NCBI GenBank assembly: GCA_018883365.1
Contig: VEQF01000004.1
Location: forward strand, 1-64,000
Length of the DNA: 64,000 bases
DNA from: Candidatus Nanopelagicaceae bacterium
GTDB taxonomy: Bacteria; Actinomycetota; Actinomycetes; Nanopelagicales; Nanopelagicaceae
Reading direction: 5' to 3'
The notes under the pieces were generated by a model. The model had not been told where the DNA came from, ran no database searches, and was given only the letters and a program-made list of their open reading frames with translations. The position numbers and the translations under genes were made by a program. Positions 45,392-53,352 of this stretch are shown here, one piece after another; position 1 is the first letter of the stretch; every line of letters begins with the position of its first letter.

Positions 45392-46495
45392 ATGAAGAAA
45401 GTATCTTCAATCGTCTCTGCAATTGCACTTGCTTTGGGTATGACAGTAGCTCTTACACCAGCAGCTAACGCAGCTTGCACAGGCAAACTAAAAATCGCTT
45501 ACCAGGGTCCATTGACTGGTCCAGAAGCGGCATTGGGTCTAAACGAGCTTCGCGGCGTTCAGTTCGCTGTTAAGAAGTCCGGACTAGACATCGAAGTTAA
45601 GGAAGTTGATGATCAGGGAGATCCTGCAGTTGCAGGCCCAATCGCACCTTCCGTTCCACAAGATGAGTGCGTTGTAGCACTTGTTGGTCCTGCATACTCA
45701 GGAGCATCACGTGTTTCTCTTCCTGTTTACCTATCAGCAGGACTACCAATCATCACTCCATCTGCAACAAACCCAACACTTTTTGATTTCGGCGGAAAGA
45801 TTTTCCACCGTGCGGTTCTAACTGATGATTATCAGGGTCCAGCGCTTGCTCGCTTGATCACATCAAAGGTAAAGAATGCAAAGGTGTTCCTAATCAACGA
45901 TGCAACAGACTACTCAGTTGGTCTTGCAAAGCTTGTTGATTTCACACTTGGTTCACGCATCGTGGGCAAGGAAACAACACCACAGGGAACAACAGACTTC
46001 ACTTCAACAATCGCAAAGATTAAGAAGTCAAAGGCTAACGTTGTTGCTTACACCGGTTACTTCAGCCAAGCAGCTGTTCTTGTTAAGCAGCTACGTGACT
46101 CAGGTTCAAAGGCTGTATTTGCAGCTGGCGATGGTGTTCTTGATCAGCAGTTCGTAAAGCTTGCTCGTAAAGCTGCAGAAGGCGCGCTTCTAACCGCTCC
46201 TGCTGTACCGCTAGAGGCTGCTAACGCGAAGCTTGCTAAGGAGTTCAAGAAGGTTATGGGCGTAGATGCTGGTGTTTACACCACTGAGTCCTATGACGCA
46301 GCGAACTTCTTTATTGCCGCTATCAAGAAGGGCAACAAGGATCGTGCTTCAATCCTTAACTACATCAAGAAGAACTCACACAAGGGACTTTCAAAGACCT
46401 TGAAGTTCGATGAGAAGGGTGAAGTAGCAGGAGTAGATGTAAACGGATTCGTAATTAAGGGCGGCAAGATCGTCCTTACCGGCGCAATCAAGTAA
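45392..46495 (+). CDS. Branched-chain amino-acid ABC transporter substrate-binding protein, copy 2
   Basis: A tandem paralogue of the preceding gene, also 367 residues with no gaps in the alignment and about 50 substitutions. Signal peptide, A-X-A cleavage site with adjacent Cys, and all LivJ-type motifs are kept. Many substitutions are conservative, but the segment near residues 40-50 changes S-D to P-E and M to E, and DSAN becomes EAAN, so ligand range may differ. Codon choice looks more uniform than in copy 1 (for example AAG for Lys), suggesting higher expression. It has its own promoter and a hairpin after it, before livH. Confidence 0.92.
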   Translation: MKKVSSIVSAIALALGMTVALTPAANAACTGKLKIAYQGPLTGPEAALGLNELRGVQFAVKKSGLDIEVKEVDDQGDPAVAGPIAPSVPQDECVVALVGPAYSGASRVSLPVYLSAGLPIITPSATNPTLFDFGGKIFHRAVLTDDYQGPALARLITSKVKNAKVFLINDATDYSVGLAKLVDFTLGSRIVGKETTPQGTTDFTSTIAKIKKSKANVVAYTGYFSQAAVLVKQLRDSGSKAVFAAGDGVLDQQFVKLARKAAEGALLTAPAVPLEAANAKLAKEFKKVMGVDAGVYTTESYDAANFFIAAIKKGNKDRASILNYIKKNSHKGLSKTLKFDEKGEVAGVDVNGFVIKGGKIVLTGAIK

Positions 46496-46539
46496 ATCTA
46501 CCTAGCTAGATTCATAGCTAAAAAGTAGTAACGAAATAT

Positions 46540-46567
46540 CTAGGGGAGCGGGAAACCGCTCCTCTAG
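46540..46567 (+). terminator. Hairpin between the binding protein and livH
   Basis: CTAGGGGAGCGG pairs with CCGCTCCTCTAG (12 bp, one G-T) around a GAAA tetraloop, in the 127-nt gap after copy 2. There is no strong U-run. It probably acts as a partial terminator or mRNA 3'-protecting element, letting the binding protein be made in excess over the permease. Confidence 0.7.
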
Positions 46568-46622
46568 AGTTTCGGAGGTAAGATTCAAAAAGCAGTTCCA
46601 GAACTAAAGCCATAACTCCTCT

Positions 46623-47603
46623 TTGCAAGAAAGCGTGGCCCAAAACAAAATGGATTTCGGTTTACTTTTCTCAGAGTTTCCATCTTTAACATTTGATGGA
46701 ATTGCTCTCGGTGCTATCTACGCACTTATCTCACTCGGCTACACCTTGGTGTATGGCGTACTTCGACTAATCAACTTTGCCCACTCTGAAGTTTTTATGA
46801 TTGGCACCTTCGCAGCGCTAATGGCTTCATCAAACATTATGGGCGTAAAGATTGAGGATGATCCGCTGTCTGGTGGCAAGTTGATATTAACTATCGTTGT
46901 ATGTCTCGTGGTTGCAATGTTGACCTCAGGAATTGTGGCGGTACTCGTGGAGATAGTCGCTTATCGCAGACTTCGTAAGCGCGGCGCAACAAAGCTGGCT
47001 ACCTTGATTTCCGCAATTGGAGTTTCGATCACTTTAGTTGAAGCATTCCGAATCATGACGGATTCTTTACCTCGCGAATTTCCTCGTTTCTTTGAAAAAT
47101 CACTTGTTGCTGAAATCGCAGGTGCGCAAATCAGAAATGACAAGTTGCTGGTCATCTTTGCAGCTGGCTTAATGATGTTTGTATTAGATCGTTTCATCTC
47201 CAAGACCCGAATTGGCAAAGGAATCCGCGCAGTATCCCAGGATGAGCAGACCTCAGTCTTGATGGGAATCAACATTAACCGCGTAGTTACAGTCACCTTC
47301 TTAATGGGTGGATTGATGGCTGGAGCGGCTGCTTTCTTCTATGTCTTGGTTTACGAAAACACCTCATTCCGTGTTGGATTTTTCTTGGGCATTAGCGCTT
47401 TCACCGCTGCTGTGCTCGGAGGAATTGGAAATATTCGCGGCGCATTGGTTGGCGGATTTGCACTAGGTTTATTAGAGGTTTACGGATCAGTCTTACTAGG
47501 TACTGCCTGGAAGCACGTAATTGCCTTCACAATTTTGGTTCTAGTTCTATTGTTGAAGCCGACTGGATTGCTCGGCGAATCGATTCAGCAGGCGAGGGTA
47601 TAG
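46623..47603 (+). CDS. livH: Branched-chain amino-acid ABC transporter permease LivH
   Basis: LivH is one of the two membrane subunits of the branched-chain amino-acid importer. The protein has eight to nine membrane segments and family motifs IALGAIYALISLGYTLVYGVL and INFAHSEVFMIGTF near the N-terminus, plus RAVSQDEQTSVLMGIN, the cytoplasmic loop that contacts the ATPases, and AAVLGGIGNIRGALVGGF. The start is uncertain: TTG 46623 (326 residues), GTG 46635 or ATG 46650 are all in frame, and only dispensable residues differ. livM starts 4 nt after its stop. Confidence 0.92.
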   Translation: MQESVAQNKMDFGLLFSEFPSLTFDGIALGAIYALISLGYTLVYGVLRLINFAHSEVFMIGTFAALMASSNIMGVKIEDDPLSGGKLILTIVVCLVVAMLTSGIVAVLVEIVAYRRLRKRGATKLATLISAIGVSITLVEAFRIMTDSLPREFPRFFEKSLVAEIAGAQIRNDKLLVIFAAGLMMFVLDRFISKTRIGKGIRAVSQDEQTSVLMGININRVVTVTFLMGGLMAGAAAFFYVLVYENTSFRVGFFLGISAFTAAVLGGIGNIRGALVGGFALGLLEVYGSVLLGTAWKHVIAFTILVLVLLLKPTGLLGESIQQARV

Positions 47604-47607
47604 AGAC

Positions 47608-48621
47608 ATGATTAATCTCAGAGATGCCGGAGCAACTTGGTGGGAGAACGCCTCCAAACTAAAGCGCAGATCCTTGGTTGTTTCTTTGGTGGTGTTTATT
47701 TATGCGCTTCCATTCCTTAATAATCCATTGATTAACACCCCAGGCTCCATGTTCGAGTCAGTTCTGTTCTATCCAATAGGAATGTTCGTTTTGCTTTCCC
47801 TTGGTCTAAACATTGTGGTCGGAAAGAGCGGTTTGCTCGATCTCGGCTTTGTTGCCTTCTTTGCAATTGGCGCATACACGATGGGCGTCCTTGGAACTCG
47901 TACGAATTTGAACTTCTGGGAAATTCTTCCGATTGCTATGGGGCTTGCAATGCTCTCGGGTGTTCTGCTTGGTGCGCCTGCGCTTCGCTTGCGTGGCGAT
48001 TACTTAGCAATCGTAACTTTAGGTTTCGGAGAGATTGTTCGAATTGTTGCGGTTAACGAAGAGTTCATTGGTGGTGCACGCGGTATTGCTGGCATCCCAA
48101 CACCGCCAGATTTGTTCGGCATGAAATTCGAAATTCTTAATCCAAAACCCTATTACTGGCTACTAGTGACCATGACTCTTTTGGTTTATTGGGCCGTGCG
48201 TCGAATGGCTGTGCGTCGTCCAGGAAGAGCTTGGGATGCAATCCGTCAGGATGATGATGTTGCGCAATTGATGGGAGTGCCGACTTTCAAGTACAAAGTC
48301 TGGGCTTTCGTATTGGGTGCTGCTGTTGGTGGCGCTGGTGGATGTCTATATGCCAGCCAGATCCTTTCAATCGTCCCCGATCAATTCAGCTTGAACGTCT
48401 CTATTCTGGTTCTAGCCTGTGTCGTTTTCGGTGGAATTGGCAATCCTTTCGGAGTAATGGTTGGCGCAGCAATATTGGCCTACTTGCCAGAAAGAATTCG
48501 ATTCCTCACTCAACCACGTCAGTTGGTATTCGGAATTGTCTTGGTGCTAATTATGAATTTACGTCCTGACGGATTGTTGCCTCGCAAGAAGCGCGAGAAA
48601 TTTGAAAGCGAGATGAAATGA
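47608..48621 (+). CDS. livM: Branched-chain amino-acid ABC transporter permease LivM
   Basis: LivM is the second membrane subunit of the importer. The 337-residue protein has about nine membrane segments, the LivM signature LGLNIVVGKSGLLDLGFVAF near residues 65-84, APALRLRGDYLAIVTLGFGE, the coupling loop RPGRAWDAIRQDD, and a late VFGGIGNPFGVMVGA. It lies 4 nt after livH and overlaps livG by 4 nt, forming a tight permease-ATPase operon. Confidence 0.94.
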   Translation: MINLRDAGATWWENASKLKRRSLVVSLVVFIYALPFLNNPLINTPGSMFESVLFYPIGMFVLLSLGLNIVVGKSGLLDLGFVAFFAIGAYTMGVLGTRTNLNFWEILPIAMGLAMLSGVLLGAPALRLRGDYLAIVTLGFGEIVRIVAVNEEFIGGARGIAGIPTPPDLFGMKFEILNPKPYYWLLVTMTLLVYWAVRRMAVRRPGRAWDAIRQDDDVAQLMGVPTFKYKVWAFVLGAAVGGAGGCLYASQILSIVPDQFSLNVSILVLACVVFGGIGNPFGVMVGAAILAYLPERIRFLTQPRQLVFGIVLVLIMNLRPDGLLPRKKREKFESEMK

Positions 48622-49394
48622 CAAATCGCATACTTGATCTTTCCAACGTAACCATGAAGTTTGGTGGCGTCACTGCGCTCAACAACGTTAATTTCCATGT
48701 AAACGAGGGTGAGATTGCAGCGCTTATTGGACCGAATGGCGCCGGCAAGACCACAGTCTTCAACGTAATTACTGGCGTTTACACTCCAACCGAAGGTGAT
48801 ATCAAGTTTAAGGATCAATCAATTGTTGGTATGAAGCGTCACCATGTGACAAAACTTGGTATCGCTAGAACATTCCAGAACATTCGACTTTTCGGTGAGA
48901 GCACCGCATTGGAAAATGTGATGACCGCAGCAGATGTTCACAATAAAGTTGGCGTTATTGGTTCAATCTTTGGCACGCCTCGTTCTCGTCGTGAAGAGGC
49001 GCGAAGCAAAGAAAAAGCGATGGAACTTTTGGAGTTCATTGGAATTTCAAAACGATCCGGTCAGTTGGCGAAGAATCTTCCGTATGGAGATCAGCGCAGA
49101 CTTGAGATTGCTCGCGCTTTAGCGACTAATCCAGGATTGTTATTGCTTGATGAACCAGCTGCTGGTTTTAACCCATCAGAGAAAAAAGCACTTGCTGAAA
49201 CAATTCGCAAGATTCGTGATGCCGGCTATACGGTACTTCTGATTGAACATGACATGTCTCTTGTCATGGGCGTTTCAGATCGAGTCTCAGTATTAGATTT
49301 CGGCACCAAGATTGCCGATGATGTTCCAGCCAAAGTACAAAACGATCCTCGAGTTATTGAGGCTTACCTAGGAGCGCCGGTCGATGCGTCTTGA
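48618..49394 (+). CDS. livG: Branched-chain amino-acid ABC transporter ATP-binding protein LivG
   Basis: LivG is one of the two ATPases powering the importer. The 258-residue protein has Walker A GPNGAGKTT at about 36-44, a Q-loop region with ARTFQNIRLF typical of LivG, a divergent signature LPYGDQRRLEIARAL, Walker B LLLLDEPAAG, and a switch His in LLIEHDM. The C-terminal segment ends EAYLGAP, also usual for this family. It overlaps livM by 4 nt and livF by 11 nt. Confidence 0.95.
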   Translation: MTNRILDLSNVTMKFGGVTALNNVNFHVNEGEIAALIGPNGAGKTTVFNVITGVYTPTEGDIKFKDQSIVGMKRHHVTKLGIARTFQNIRLFGESTALENVMTAADVHNKVGVIGSIFGTPRSRREEARSKEKAMELLEFIGISKRSGQLAKNLPYGDQRRLEIARALATNPGLLLLDEPAAGFNPSEKKALAETIRKIRDAGYTVLLIEHDMSLVMGVSDRVSVLDFGTKIADDVPAKVQNDPRVIEAYLGAPVDAS

Positions 49395-50112
49395 AGTTAA
49401 GAATCTCTCCGTCTATTACGGCAAGATCGAAGCCCTTAAGGGAATCAGCATTGTTGTAGATCAAGGCGAAATCGTCACACTTATTGGTGCGAACGGTGCC
49501 GGCAAAACAACGACTCTTAAAACAATCTCTGGCCTTCGTCCAGTTACCAGTGGTGAAATCATTTTTGATGGCGTAAACATCAATGATATTCCGGCATATG
49601 AAAGAGCTGATTTGGGAATTTCACAGGCGCCGGAAGGTCGCGGAATTTTCCCTGGTATGACAGTTCTTGAAAACCTCGAGATGGGAAAGTACAACCGTAA
49701 AACTCGTAAGCAAGAGATGTCAGAGGATTTAGCTCGCGTTTATGAACTATTCCCAAGGTTGAAGGAGCGCGCATCTCAAGCTGGAGGAACTCTCTCAGGC
49801 GGCGAGCAGCAGATGCTAGCGATTGGTCGCGCATTGATGGCCCGTCCAAAAGTATTGCTACTGGATGAGCCTTCCATGGGACTTGCGCCGATGATGATTC
49901 AAAATATTTTTAACATCATCACCGAAATCAACAAGCAAGGTGTAACAATCTTGTTAGTTGAGCAGAATGCACAACAGGCTTTGAGCCGTGCGCACCGTGC
50001 ATATGTTCTTGAGATCGGCAAAATTACTAAGGAAGCGAAGGCTAAGGATCTTCTAAATGATCCTCATGTTAAATCTGCTTATCTTGGTACCGGAGCCCAC
50101 GAAATCTTCTAG
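49384..50112 (+). CDS. livF: Branched-chain amino-acid ABC transporter ATP-binding protein LivF
   Basis: LivF is the second ATPase subunit. The 242-residue protein has Walker A GANGAGKTT, the LivF-type ISQAPEGRGIFPGMTVLENL, signature LSGGEQQMLAIGRAL, Walker B VLLLDEPSMGLAP, and a switch region LLVEQNAQQAL in which Gln replaces the second H-loop position as usual for LivF. It overlaps livG by 11 nt. Its stop codon directly abuts the stop of the convergent thioesterase gene, leaving no room for a terminator between them. Confidence 0.95.
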   Translation: MRLEVKNLSVYYGKIEALKGISIVVDQGEIVTLIGANGAGKTTTLKTISGLRPVTSGEIIFDGVNINDIPAYERADLGISQAPEGRGIFPGMTVLENLEMGKYNRKTRKQEMSEDLARVYELFPRLKERASQAGGTLSGGEQQMLAIGRALMARPKVLLLDEPSMGLAPMMIQNIFNIITEINKQGVTILLVEQNAQQALSRAHRAYVLEIGKITKEAKAKDLLNDPHVKSAYLGTGAHEIF

Positions 50113-50532
50113 TTATCGCTCTGCGAGAATTAAGCAGGTGATTCTGGCGGTACAGGTTTTCTCGCCTTTATCGTTGGTAATCTCAACGTTGTAAGTGCAG
50201 AGGGTTTTGCCCAGGGTTACTGCTGTTGCCACTCCGGTTACTACCCCTGACACTGCTGATTTGTGGTGACTAGCGTTTATCTCGATTCCCACAATTCTTC
50301 GGGCTGGTCCAGCATGAAGATGAGTGCCAACCGAACCTAAACTCTCTGCCAAGACAACATTAGCTCCACCATGTAGAAGTCCAAAAGGTTGAGTGTTGCC
50401 TTCTACTGGCATTGTTCCAACGAGACGTTGGGGAGTGGCTTCGATGATTTCAATGCCCATCTTCTTATCCAGGTCTCCACGGCCACGTTCATTGAGAATC
50501 TGCATAAAGTCATTCAAATTGGCGTCAGTCAT
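50113..50532 (-). CDS. PaaI/YbgC-like hotdog-fold thioesterase
   Basis: From the ATG at 50532 the protein has 139 residues; an in-frame upstream ATG at 50553 would add seven. It is a single hotdog domain with the PaaI/4HBT signature QPFGLLHGGANVVLAES, containing the HGG loop and downstream acidic residue used in thioester hydrolysis, and VGIEINASHHKSA. Members hydrolyse aromatic or acyl-CoA thioesters; related MenI acts in menaquinone synthesis, so that role is possible. TACAAT on the minus strand (50545-50540) ends 7 nt before the ATG, suggesting a leaderless transcript divergent from polA. Confidence 0.85.
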   Translation of the reverse strand: MTDANLNDFMQILNERGRGDLDKKMGIEIIEATPQRLVGTMPVEGNTQPFGLLHGGANVVLAESLGSVGTHLHAGPARRIVGIEINASHHKSAVSGVVTGVATAVTLGKTLCTYNVEITNDKGEKTCTARITCLILAER

Positions 50533-50539
50533 GACGCCA

Positions 50540-50545
50540 ATTGTA
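50540..50545 (-). promoter_or_regulatory. -10 element for leaderless thioesterase transcript
   Basis: On the minus strand TACAAT ends 7 nt before the ATG at 50532. It forms a divergent promoter pair with the polA -10 element 26 nt away. Confidence 0.5.
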
Positions 50546-50570
50546 TGCGTCAATCTGCAGGGATGAGCTC

Positions 50571-50576
50571 TAGGAT
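50571..50576 (+). promoter_or_regulatory. -10 element for leaderless polA transcript
   Basis: TAGGAT ends 9 nt before the polA ATG at 50586. Confidence 0.45.
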
Positions 50577-50585
50577 TCGAGGATT

Positions 50586-53144
50586 ATGAAGGCGAAGCTA
50601 TTACTTCTTGATGGTCATTCTTTGGCTTATCGTGCCTTCTATGCCCTTCCGGTAGATAACTTCGCAACCTCCACTGGACAACATACAAACGCTGTCTACG
50701 GGTTTGCTTCGATGATTATCAACTTGATTCGAGATGAAAAACCAACACATATCGCAACCGCATTTGATGTTTCTAGGAAGACTTTTAGAACTGAGAAATT
50801 TCCCGAATACAAGGCCAATAGAGCCTCAACGCCCGATGAGTTCAGATCACAAATTTCTTATATAAATGAACTTTTGGATGCGTTCAAAATCCCTCATTTT
50901 GAGTTAGAGGGATTTGAAGCGGACGACATCATTGCGACCTTTGTAGATCGTTTTGGTTCCGAGGCGCAAATTCTCATCTGCACAGGGGATCGTGATTCAT
51001 TTCAATTAGTGAATGACAACGTGACGGTTTTGTACCCCAAGAAGGGGGTTACCGAATTAGCTCGCATGACTCCGGACGCAGTGCAAGAAAAATATGGCCT
51101 TACTCCGGAGCAATATCCAGATTTTGCAGCGTTGCGTGGCGATCCAAGTGACAACCTGCCCTCCATTCCAGGGGTAGGAGAGAAGACCGCCGCCAAGTGG
51201 ATCCAGGAATACGGTTCACTTAAATCGCTAATTGCTCGAGTAGATGAAGTTCCCGGCAAGGCTGGAGCAGCACTGCGTGATGCATTGGCATCGGTAATTA
51301 CGAATCGCGAGTTAACGCAGTTAAGACATGATCTGCCGTTAGAAATTGCCTTCAAAGATTTAGCTTGGAATGGAATAGATAAATCACATTTGAATCAATT
51401 GTTCGACAAGCTAGAGATAAAGGCGCTAAAGGAGAGAGTCAAAGTACTTTCACCCGAAGGAGAATCAGAAACGGTAGTCAAGGAAAAAACCGTAAAGGTT
51501 GTCGAATTAAGCGCTAAAGAGTTTGAGAAACAACTGGCTCAATCAACTGGATTAATCTCATTGGTTATAGCTGAAGAACATGTTGCAGCTAGTTTTAAGG
51601 CGGGCGAAGTTGCGACAACCATCCTTGCGGAAGTTGCGCAAAGCGTTTTTGGATTTGAGAGATTCATTGTTCATGGTGCCAAACCTTTAATTAGTAGAAA
51701 GTTCCTTTCCCAAGTAGCTGTCGATACCGAGGTTGCGGCCTATCTTTTGAATCCAGGAGCGAGAGATCTTGAAATAGAGGATGTACTTCGCAGATATTTG
51801 GGTGTTGAAATAGAGGTTAAAAACGAAGACTTGTTTAGTGCAAATTGGAACCCGGAAGCCGCTGCTTACTTGGTTGAGCTATGGCAAGTGTTGGAGGGGG
51901 AGCTGGAACGCCACAATGCGCTCAAGCTTTATCGAGACATTGAACTGCCAACGATGCTGGCGCTATCTGAGATGGAAAGTGTTGGAATCGGGATTGACGA
52001 ATCAGCGCTCAAAAAATTGCATAGTTTCTTTGAATCCGAAGAGAAAGCATCGATAAACAACGCCTATAAATCCGTGGGGCATGAGTTCAATGTTGCTTCA
52101 CCAAAGCAGCTGCAAACCGTTTTATTTGAGGAGCTGAATCTTCCAAAGACTAAGAGAATAAAAACTGGCTTCAGCACTGATGCTGAGTCCTTAGAGTGGC
52201 TTTTTGCTACCACCAAACATCCAGTTCTAGAGTCTTTGCTGCGGGTCAGAGAAGTTAGCAAGTTGCGGACCACGGTAGAGGGACTGCTCTCCGCGATTGG
52301 AAATGACGGGCGAATCCACACAACTTTCCAGCAAACGACTACTGCTACGGGTCGACTTTCCTCAACCGAGCCAAATTTACAAAACATTCCGATCAGGACA
52401 GATGAAGGAAGAAAGATTAGGGATTGTTTTGTTGCCAAAGCACCATATGTCGATCTTCTAACTGCAGATTACAGTCAGATTGAAATGCGCATCATGGCCC
52501 ATCTCTCTGATGACAAGGAGTTAATTCAGGCCTTTAAATCTGGAGAAGATTTGCATTCAACAGTTGCTTCGCAGGTATTTGATGTAAAAGTTTCTGAGGT
52601 TGATGCAGAAATGCGTCGCACAATTAAGGCAATGTCTTACGGCTTAGCCTATGGATTATCTTCCTACGGCTTGGCGCAGCAATTAGATATTTCTCCAACT
52701 GATGCAAGCGCCTTGATGGCTAAATACTTTGAGCGTTTTGGTGGTATCCAGGATTATTTAAAGCAGGTAGTTGTGATTGCTCGCGCTCAGGGATACACCG
52801 AGACCATCTTGGGTCGAAGGAGATATCTGCCAGATTTAAATCACGAGAATCGCCAACGTAGAGAAGTGGCAGAGCGGATGGCTTTAAATGCCCCAATTCA
52901 AGGATCCGCTGCAGACATAATTAAAGTCGCGATGCTAAATGTAGACAGAGCCATCAAATCAGCAAAAATGAAATCCAGACTGCTTTTGCAGGTCCATGAT
53001 GAATTGATATTTGAAATTGCCGATGGAGAACATAAAGAGATGGAAGCACTTGTCCGCAGGGAGATGGGAAATGCCTATCCACTCAAAGCTCCACTTGATG
53101 TCAATGTTGGGTTCGGGAAAAGCTGGGATTTAGCCGCTCATTAG
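50586..53144 (+). CDS. polA: DNA polymerase I PolA
   Basis: PolA removes primers and fills gaps in replication and repair. The 852-residue protein has an N-terminal 5'-3' exonuclease domain (about 1-290; LLLDGHSLAYRAFYALP, FEADDIIATF, ALRGDPSDNLPSIPGVGEKTA), a middle region (about 310-480) lacking the DXE-type metal motifs and so without proofreading, and a polymerase domain with TATGRLSSTEPNLQNIP, motif A DYSQIEMRIMAHLS, motif B RRTIKAMSYGLAYG and motif C LLQVHDELIFE. A Tyr occupies the O-helix position that is Phe762 in Escherichia coli. This domain layout is usual in actinobacteria. Confidence 0.97.
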   Translation: MKAKLLLLDGHSLAYRAFYALPVDNFATSTGQHTNAVYGFASMIINLIRDEKPTHIATAFDVSRKTFRTEKFPEYKANRASTPDEFRSQISYINELLDAFKIPHFELEGFEADDIIATFVDRFGSEAQILICTGDRDSFQLVNDNVTVLYPKKGVTELARMTPDAVQEKYGLTPEQYPDFAALRGDPSDNLPSIPGVGEKTAAKWIQEYGSLKSLIARVDEVPGKAGAALRDALASVITNRELTQLRHDLPLEIAFKDLAWNGIDKSHLNQLFDKLEIKALKERVKVLSPEGESETVVKEKTVKVVELSAKEFEKQLAQSTGLISLVIAEEHVAASFKAGEVATTILAEVAQSVFGFERFIVHGAKPLISRKFLSQVAVDTEVAAYLLNPGARDLEIEDVLRRYLGVEIEVKNEDLFSANWNPEAAAYLVELWQVLEGELERHNALKLYRDIELPTMLALSEMESVGIGIDESALKKLHSFFESEEKASINNAYKSVGHEFNVASPKQLQTVLFEELNLPKTKRIKTGFSTDAESLEWLFATTKHPVLESLLRVREVSKLRTTVEGLLSAIGNDGRIHTTFQQTTTATGRLSSTEPNLQNIPIRTDEGRKIRDCFVAKAPYVDLLTADYSQIEMRIMAHLSDDKELIQAFKSGEDLHSTVASQVFDVKVSEVDAEMRRTIKAMSYGLAYGLSSYGLAQQLDISPTDASALMAKYFERFGGIQDYLKQVVVIARAQGYTETILGRRRYLPDLNHENRQRREVAERMALNAPIQGSAADIIKVAMLNVDRAIKSAKMKSRLLLQVHDELIFEIADGEHKEMEALVRREMGNAYPLKAPLDVNVGFGKSWDLAAH

Positions 53145-53184
53145 TCGCGCTGTCAGTCAGAGTCGCGGATGGCAGAACCCCAAA

Positions 53185-53214
53185 TTGACCCGATAGCTCC
53201 CAAGTAAGTAGCCT
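53185..53214 (+). promoter_or_regulatory. Candidate rpsA promoter (TTGACC-18-TAGCCT)
   Basis: TTGACC at 53185-53190 and TAGCCT at 53209-53214 are 18 nt apart, the best -35/-10 match in the window. A start near 53222 gives a leader of about 130 nt before rpsA, with a small CTGG/CCAG hairpin near 53278-53292 and GGAG just before the TTG start. Confidence 0.6.
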
Positions 53215-53352
53215 TACGCTCCGCGCTTGAGAAGCTTGTAGTTCCTCAGACCTAGCAGGAGTTGCCCAATTCGGTCGGCTGGTAAATCCAGATGATTGTT
53301 TCGGAGTCAGTGCTTGAGCGTTACCTACTAGACCATTTCCCCACGGAGTATC

